Source: DASPFV01 sp035620975
GTDB lineage: Bacteria > Acidobacteriota > Vicinamibacteria > Vicinamibacterales > 2-12-FULL-66-21
DNA: 11,331 nt
Direction of reading: 5' to 3'
Assembly (NCBI GenBank): GCA_035620975.1
Contig: DASPFV010000021.1
Coordinates: forward strand, 1-11,331
Under the pieces are notes generated by a model that worked only from the letters and a program-made list of their open reading frames with translations, was not told the origin of the DNA and ran no database searches. Position numbers and translations under genes: made by a program. Shown one piece after another: positions 6,900 through 11,331 of this stretch (position 1 is its first letter; each line of letters starts with the position of its first letter).

Positions 6900-8354
6900 T
6901 CAGAGCCCCGCGACGGCCTTTCTCAGGCTCTCCTCCGCCGCGCGCAGGCGCGCCCCGGCGTTCGCAACCCACGCGTCCTCCTCGGCCAGCAGCTCTTGTG
7001 AGCGGCGAATCGCGCGGGCGGTCTCCGACGGCGCAGGGCCGCCCGCCGTCGTCCGGACGGCCACGAAATGTTCCGGGCTCAGCACCTGCCGGAGAGCCTC
7101 CTCCTCGTAATCGACAGGCTGACCGAGCACGCGGATGGAGGCGTCGCGGAGAACCTCGGTCAGCGGCCGCTCAGGCTGCCTCGTGGCATCGGCGACGAAC
7201 GTCGATGCGACCGTGTGGCTCTTCCTGAATGGCACGCCCTGCTGGCGCGTCAGGCTGTCGGCCAGCTCCGTGACGGTGATCCAGCCGGTTTGCGCGCGGG
7301 CGAGGAGCCGCGCGCGATCGAAATCGGCCGCCTCCATCGCGGCCGCGACGAGCTGCACCGCGCGGGTGGCGTCCCGAAACGTCGAGAAGACGAGCGGCTG
7401 GAGGTCGTCCTCGGTGTCGACGATGTCGCCGAAGGGGGTGTTGTGGACGGCGAGCTGGATGGCCCCGGCCTGGCCGAGCGCCTTGCTGCCGATGGCCCGC
7501 GCGTGCTCGAGCGCGACGGGGTTGCGCTTCTGCGGCATGATGCTGCTGCACTGCACGAACCCATCGGCCAGCCGCAGGTACCCGAATTCGCTCGTGCACC
7601 ACAGCAGGAGGTCCTGCACCACACGGCCCAGTCCCGCGAGCAGCACCGAGCACGCGGCGACCGACTCCAGCAGGTAGTCCACGGTGGCGATGCTCCCGTA
7701 CGTGTTGCCGGTCGGGCGGTCGAAGCCAAGGAGCGCGCTGGTCCGATCGCGATCGATGGGAAAACCGGTCCCCGTGATGGCGCACGCGCCGAGCGGACTC
7801 TGATTCGTGCTCGCGTACGCCGCGCGGAGCCGCGTCACGTCGCGTTCGAGCTGCTCGACGACCGCGAGCAGGTAATGCGCGACCGTCGTGGGCTGCGCCG
7901 GCTGCGTATGCGTGTGTGCCGGGCAGACCGTCTCGCGATGCCGCGATGCGAGCGCGAGGAGGACCGCTCTGAGCCGAAGCGTGGCGCGCACGACCTCCAG
8001 GACCCGCTCGCGCAGCTGCATCCGGTACATCGTCATGTCGATGTCGTTCCGGGAGCGCGCCGTGTGGAGGCGGCCGGCCGCGTCCTCCCCCGCGTGCCGG
8101 GCCACGAGCTGATCCACGTAGAAGAACAGGTCCTCGCACGAGCCGTCGTAGCGGACGTCGCGGACGTCGTCCAGCGAGATTGACGCCAGGGCCTCCCGGA
8201 TGACCCGGGCCTCCGAGAGCGGCACGATGCCGCGCTCGGTGAGCATCACGAGGTGGGCGTAATGAATCGCCATGAGTGGCGCGACGAACTGCGCCTTCGC
8301 GTCCTCGAAGTTCTCGTTCAGGACGAACGCGACGTACTCGGGGGCGAACCTCAT
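6900..8354 (-). CDS. Argininosuccinate lyase-like enzyme (fumarase/ASL superfamily)
   Basis: A 484-residue, probably cytosolic, homotetrameric lyase that would release fumarate, or a similar acid, from an adduct with an amine or guanidine. Superfamily signatures are in order: HTARSRNDIDM (97-107), THTQPAQP (148-155) with the catalytic-type His 149, PLGACAITGTGFPIDRDR (187-204), CSSIMPQKRNP (269-279) with the catalytic-loop Ser 270/271, Lys 276 and Asn 278, Glu 283, then GVPFRKSH (373-380) and GGPAP (438-442). Differences from biosynthetic ArgH: SRNDQ is SRNDI, and the YNKDxQEDK-type segment reads TEDDLQPLV (314-322), losing the Tyr and Lys that contact substrate while keeping the Gln. Argininosuccinate may therefore not be its substrate, so no argH symbol is given. 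The start is the ATG at 8354, overlapping the deacetylase stop as ATGA; the longer open frame upstream only shadows that gene. No separate ribosome site is seen, so translation likely depends on reinitiation. Confidence 0.87.
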   Translation of the reverse strand: MRFAPEYVAFVLNENFEDAKAQFVAPLMAIHYAHLVMLTERGIVPLSEARVIREALASISLDDVRDVRYDGSCEDLFFYVDQLVARHAGEDAAGRLHTARSRNDIDMTMYRMQLRERVLEVVRATLRLRAVLLALASRHRETVCPAHTHTQPAQPTTVAHYLLAVVEQLERDVTRLRAAYASTNQSPLGACAITGTGFPIDRDRTSALLGFDRPTGNTYGSIATVDYLLESVAACSVLLAGLGRVVQDLLLWCTSEFGYLRLADGFVQCSSIMPQKRNPVALEHARAIGSKALGQAGAIQLAVHNTPFGDIVDTEDDLQPLVFSTFRDATRAVQLVAAAMEAADFDRARLLARAQTGWITVTELADSLTRQQGVPFRKSHTVASTFVADATRQPERPLTEVLRDASIRVLGQPVDYEEEALRQVLSPEHFVAVRTTAGGPAPSETARAIRRSQELLAEEDAWVANAGARLRAAEESLRKAVAGL

Positions 8355-10993
8355 CGCGCGCGTCCGAGCGACAGCAGGTTGGCGAGCAGCCGATACGCGC
8401 CATCGGTTCCCGCCGGGAGCTGCCGCCAGAGGCCAAGCCCAAGATAGATCCAGCGTCCCTTGCCGATGCGGGCCTCGACGAGCGCCCCGGTCTTCGGGCC
8501 GGCGTTGTACTCGAAGGGATCCTGCAGGCGCACGAGATCGGTGTAGCGCTCGTCGCGGTCGCCGAGGAAGTAGAGGCCGCGCTCCTGCACCCACCCGGAC
8601 CACGCTTCGGGACCGATCCGGTTCGGAGTGGTGAAGACCGGGTGATCGGGCACGAGCGCCTCGACCGGCGCCGACTCGTCCGTCACGCGGTTCGCGCTCA
8701 CCCTGGCCGGATACGGGCCGTACTGCGCCTCGTTGAACTCGAACTTGTTGTACTGCACGATCACGACCCCGCCGTTCCGAGCGTACTCGAGCAGCCGGTG
8801 GTTGTTGGCGCGGAGATCCGGCCGGCGCTCGTAGGCGCGGACCCCCGTCACGATCGCGTCGTAGCGCGCCAGGTTGCCCGACGCGAGCTGCCTGGACCCG
8901 ATTGCCTCCAGTTCCACGCCGAGCTGCTCGATCGCCTGCGGCACCTGATCGCCGACCCCGACAATGTACCCGACCCGCAGGCCTTCAGGCACCGTCACGT
9001 CGATGATCTTGAGCCGCGTCGCCGCCGGCTCGATCACATGGCGCCGATGAATGTGCGGGTATTCGACCACCTGAAAACCGACGGCGTCTCCGGGGTCGCT
9101 GGACGAGCCCGGAGTCTGGATGCGGGCAGCGATCGGATACTCCCCGACCCCGGCGTCGCGCGCAGGCGTCACTTCGAACGCCACGGTCGCGGCCTCGTCC
9201 TCCCTGCTGAAATGCAGTGGCGCCGTCAAGGGAGTGACCCGCCAGCCCTGCGGCACACGCAGCGCAAGCGTCGCCGACGTGTCCCCCTTGAAACTGTTGG
9301 AGACGGCCACTTCGATCGATCGGCTCGATCCCTCGGGCACGACGGCTCTCGGCACGACCGCGATCTGCGGGGCCACACTGACGGCGAATGGCGGAACGAC
9401 CTTCAGCTCCATCCGCTTCTCACCAGCCAGGATGTCGTCGTAGCGGTACTGTACGACCCGCTCGACCGCCACCTCGGCGCCCGAGAGGCGCATGTGCAGG
9501 GTCACGCGGAACGGGGACGGCCGGAAGGGCACGCCGAACGGCACGTCCGGATCGAAGTCGTAGCGGGCGGCGTCGGCACGCGGGGTCCAATACGGCGTCG
9601 AGTACGGCGCCTTGCCGACGCGCAGATCGGCCTCGCATTTCAGCGAGCCGGCTCGGCCGAAGCTCGCCGCGCACGCGGGCGCCTCGCCGTCGAATCCCGC
9701 GAACGTCGCCCGACTCACCGTCACGTCGTCCGGACCGCCGTGGCTTCCCAGGATCGACAGCCGTACCGGCTGGCCCACCGTCACCACGCCATCGTTGGCC
9801 AGCGCTTCGAGGCGCAGGCCGTACGCGATCACGAGTGCCCGCTCGGCTTGCCGTTCTTTCTGATCGAGCCTGAAGTCGATCTCGAACCGGGCGGCATCCG
9901 ACAGGTCCATGGCGCTCAGCCCGGTCCGGAGCGTACGGATGCGGCCAAGACTCTCCGCCAGGCCGGGCGTTGCCGCTGGCGGGCCGCCGCCGTCGATCGC
10001 TCGTTCCGCGCGGTCAATCGCCGCCGCGATCGCCTGCAGCGCAGACACGAGCGCCGGAGGGGGCGGTGATCCCGCGAACCGTGCCAGGCCCGACAGCGAC
10101 GTGTCGATCCCCTCGAACATGGTCGGCGGCGCCACACCAGGCTGGCCGAGCACGGTGTCCTGCAGGCGGTACGTGCGGGACATGCCGGCTCCAGGCAGCG
10201 GCAGCAGTTGCGAAGTTCCCTGGCACTTGTGCATGCTCCGCGCTTCGATGCCCAGCTCGGTGTAGGTGCGTCCGAGCAGCGGCTCGAACTGCGAGACCGA
10301 CACGGTCAACAGATCCGGTCCGCCGGCCCGCGCCTTCGGTCCGAAGGTCGAGAAGTCGGTGCAGAACACCCGCGCAGCCTGCCACGGCCGCAGCCCTTCC
10401 TCTATCTGATCCGGATACTTGCCCGGATCAGCGGCCGCGCGAAACGCCTCGCGAGTGATGAGCGCCGACGCCTGATGGTGCTGCCCGCCGCCGGTGCCGC
10501 CGCAGAGGAAGCCGGCAATCACGTCGGGCCTGGTCATGCGAATCAGGCGGACGAAGTCGCCGAGGATTTCTTCGTGTCCCCACTTCTCCAGCGTCTCTTC
10601 GACGCTGAAGGAGTAGCCGAAGTCGATCGCTCGCGTGAAGAACTGCTCCGCGCCGTCGAAGCGGTGGACGGCGAGCAGCTCCTCCGTCCGCAGCACCCCG
10701 AGCGCCTGGAACAGCTCCGGTCCGATCTCGTTCTGCCCGCCGTCACCGCGCGTGGCGCTCGCCAGGATCGTGCGCATTCCCTGGCCGTGCCCGAGCATGG
10801 CCAGCAGGGCGTTGTCCTCGTCATCGGGATGCGCCGCCGTCTGCATGAACGTGCCGCTGGACTTCAGCTTGCGGAGCATCAGCCGGAGGGCCGTCTCGTC
10901 CGGATGCTCGGCCACCGGCTGCACGCGCAGCTGACCGGCCACGGAGGCGGTCAGCGCGAGCGCCAGCAGCGGAATCAGCCTGGCAGGTCTCAT
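8351..10993 (-). CDS. Exported PIG-L deacetylase with C-terminal amidotransferase-like domain
   Basis: An 880-residue multidomain protein. Residues 1-19 are a signal peptide (MRPARLIPLLALALTASVA), so it acts in the periplasm or outside. Residues 46 to about 190 are a PIG-L/LmbE zinc deacetylase domain: AHPDDE at 54-59 supplies the His and Asp ligands, TRGDGGQNEIG (81-91) is a conserved core, and GGGQHHQAS (168-176) supplies the distal His. Family members remove acetyl or similar acyl groups from amino sugars and glycoconjugates. Residues of about 390-645 form beta-sandwich modules, the second like alpha-galactosidase NEW3/NPCBM-associated domains (VPEGSSRSIEVAVSN). Residues of about 660-876 resemble a class-I glutamine-amidotransferase-like fold (YDAIVTGVRAYE, GGVVIVQYNKFE, GKGRWIYLGLGLWRQLP), with no evident catalytic Cys triad, so it may only bind ligand. 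I chose the ATG at 10993 over an in-frame ATG at 11071 because it starts the signal peptide, and the upstream part falls in repeats. Its ribosome site is weak. It overlaps the downstream lyase by 4 nt. The substrate is unknown. Confidence 0.9.
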   Translation of the reverse strand: MRPARLIPLLALALTASVAGQLRVQPVAEHPDETALRLMLRKLKSSGTFMQTAAHPDDEDNALLAMLGHGQGMRTILASATRGDGGQNEIGPELFQALGVLRTEELLAVHRFDGAEQFFTRAIDFGYSFSVEETLEKWGHEEILGDFVRLIRMTRPDVIAGFLCGGTGGGQHHQASALITREAFRAAADPGKYPDQIEEGLRPWQAARVFCTDFSTFGPKARAGGPDLLTVSVSQFEPLLGRTYTELGIEARSMHKCQGTSQLLPLPGAGMSRTYRLQDTVLGQPGVAPPTMFEGIDTSLSGLARFAGSPPPPALVSALQAIAAAIDRAERAIDGGGPPAATPGLAESLGRIRTLRTGLSAMDLSDAARFEIDFRLDQKERQAERALVIAYGLRLEALANDGVVTVGQPVRLSILGSHGGPDDVTVSRATFAGFDGEAPACAASFGRAGSLKCEADLRVGKAPYSTPYWTPRADAARYDFDPDVPFGVPFRPSPFRVTLHMRLSGAEVAVERVVQYRYDDILAGEKRMELKVVPPFAVSVAPQIAVVPRAVVPEGSSRSIEVAVSNSFKGDTSATLALRVPQGWRVTPLTAPLHFSREDEAATVAFEVTPARDAGVGEYPIAARIQTPGSSSDPGDAVGFQVVEYPHIHRRHVIEPAATRLKIIDVTVPEGLRVGYIVGVGDQVPQAIEQLGVELEAIGSRQLASGNLARYDAIVTGVRAYERRPDLRANNHRLLEYARNGGVVIVQYNKFEFNEAQYGPYPARVSANRVTDESAPVEALVPDHPVFTTPNRIGPEAWSGWVQERGLYFLGDRDERYTDLVRLQDPFEYNAGPKTGALVEARIGKGRWIYLGLGLWRQLPAGTDGAYRLLANLLSLGRAR

Positions 10994-10994
10994 G

Positions 10995-11065
10995 GCCACA
11001 GGAGAACACGAAAGGGCCGGGCGGCGGAAGCGGCCGCCACGGAACAACACCGACGAACACAGATT
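10995..11065. repeat. Degenerate GAACAC-type intergenic repeats
   Basis: Just upstream of the deacetylase start, GCCACAGGAGAACACGAAA (10995-11013) and a longer relative at 11036-11065, beginning GCCACGGAACAACACCGA and continuing CGAACACAGATT, share a GCCAC-n-GAACAC pattern. On the - strand this reads like the CTGTGTTC-n-GTGGC sequences scattered in non-coding DNA of several phyla. Between the copies is a weak stem, GGCGG/CCGCC at 11023-11038. They occupy the leader of the deacetylase operon. Confidence 0.45.
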
Positions 11066-11076
11066 CTTCACTGCGG

Positions 11077-11182
11077 TGCGGGGCGACCTGCCGAAGGCAG
11101 GGCGTCCGGGAAACTGCCGGCCAGCCGAGGCATGGCCTCAGGCATCCAGCCATGCACCGGCGGGATCGGCGGATTCCCCAGA
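11077..11182. repeat. Structured direct repeat, copy 1
   Basis: A 106-bp unit starting TGCGGGGCG and ending GGATTCCCCAGA. It contains a hairpin CGACCTGCC-GAA-GGCAGGGCG (11084-11104, one mismatch). It also has a longer inverted pair, CCAGCCGAGGCATGGCC (11121-11137) against GCCATGCACCGGCGGG (11149-11164), with several mismatches. Copy 2 begins 144 bp later. The spacer between the copies holds a perfect 7-bp hairpin, GCGCCGC/GCGGCGC, at 11183-11202. Confidence 0.7.
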
Positions 11183-11220
11183 GCGCCGCCATTCTGCGGC
11201 GCGTACCGGATCAGCATGCG

Positions 11221-11331
11221 TGCGGGGCGCCCTGCCGAAGGCAGGGCGTCTCGGGAAGCCACCGGCCAGCCGAGGCATGGCCGGTACGCGCAGATCGGGC
11301 CATGCATCGGCTGGTCGGCGGATTCCCCAGA
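11221..11331. repeat. Structured direct repeat, copy 2, reaching the window edge
   Basis: This 111-bp copy matches copy 1 at both ends (TGCGGGGCG; GGATTCCCCAGA) and is better folded. CGCCCTGCC-GAA-GGCAGGGCG (11228-11248) is a perfect 9-bp hairpin. CCAGCCGAGGCATGGCC (11266-11282) pairs with 11298-11314 at 16 of 17 positions across a 15-nt loop. Sequence differs mostly in the loops, as expected if structure rather than sequence is kept. The window ends exactly at the unit boundary, so more copies may follow. Confidence 0.7.

Noticed and set aside
8355..8603. An 83-residue N-terminal extension of the lyase
   Set aside because: It lies wholly within the deacetylase gene in another frame, is low-complexity, and family alignment starts at the ATG at 8354.
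8276..10069. A 597-codon frame on the + strand across the deacetylase and lyase
   Set aside because: It runs antisense through two well-supported genes and its translation is low-complexity, with no motif or ribosome site.
10994..11071. A 26-residue N-terminal extension of the deacetylase
   Set aside because: It is encoded by the intergenic GAACAC-type repeats and would bury the signal peptide.
11077..11331. A CRISPR array or integron attC sites
   Set aside because: The units are over 100 bp with internal stems and only two copies, unlike CRISPR; no RYYYAAC/GTTRRRY core pair typical of attC is present.

Overview
This is an 11.3 kb, high-GC stretch of bacterial chromosome. The pairing of a PadR-type regulator with an orphan MacB/FtsX-like permease (the ADOP arrangement) is characteristic of Acidobacteriota. 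The exported PIG-L deacetylase and the large outer-membrane porin fit a Gram-negative soil bacterium of that phylum, perhaps a Vicinamibacteria-type lineage. That assignment is inference from gene content and composition; no rRNA or marker gene is present.

Left half, + strand. An outer-membrane porin-like protein (114-1700) has a signal peptide, a coiled-coil neck and a terminal Phe. It is followed, after about 250 bp, by a LOG-family nucleotide phosphoribohydrolase-like protein (1952-2677). A probable promoter at 2800-2827 then serves a two-gene unit: a strongly diverged PadR-family regulator (2836-3180) overlapping by 8 nt an ADOP permease of 910 residues (3173-5905). No ABC ATPase gene lies in the window, so the permease is an orphan here.

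Middle, 5906-6899. About 1 kb separates the + strand genes from the convergent - strand genes and holds no convincing gene. It does hold structure: a nested imperfect palindrome of about 250 bp (6288-6540), a small palindrome, a short purine-rich tandem repeat, and a 10-bp inverted repeat of a GCACGAAGAC motif.

Right half, - strand. A translationally coupled pair is read from right to left. An exported 880-residue protein (10993 to 8351) joins an N-terminal PIG-L/LmbE deacetylase domain, a beta-sandwich middle and a C-terminal glutamine-amidotransferase-like domain. It overlaps by 4 nt (ATGA) a 484-residue member of the argininosuccinate lyase/fumarase superfamily (8354 to 6900). The lyase keeps the catalytic signatures but differs in segments that bind argininosuccinate in true ArgH, so its substrate may be different. 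Upstream of this operon (10995-11331) lie degenerate GAACAC-type repeats and an array of structured direct repeats, 144 bp apart, running off the window edge.

The strongest leads for something undescribed are the deacetylase-lyase pair, the 6288-6540 palindromic element, and the structured repeat array at the right end.
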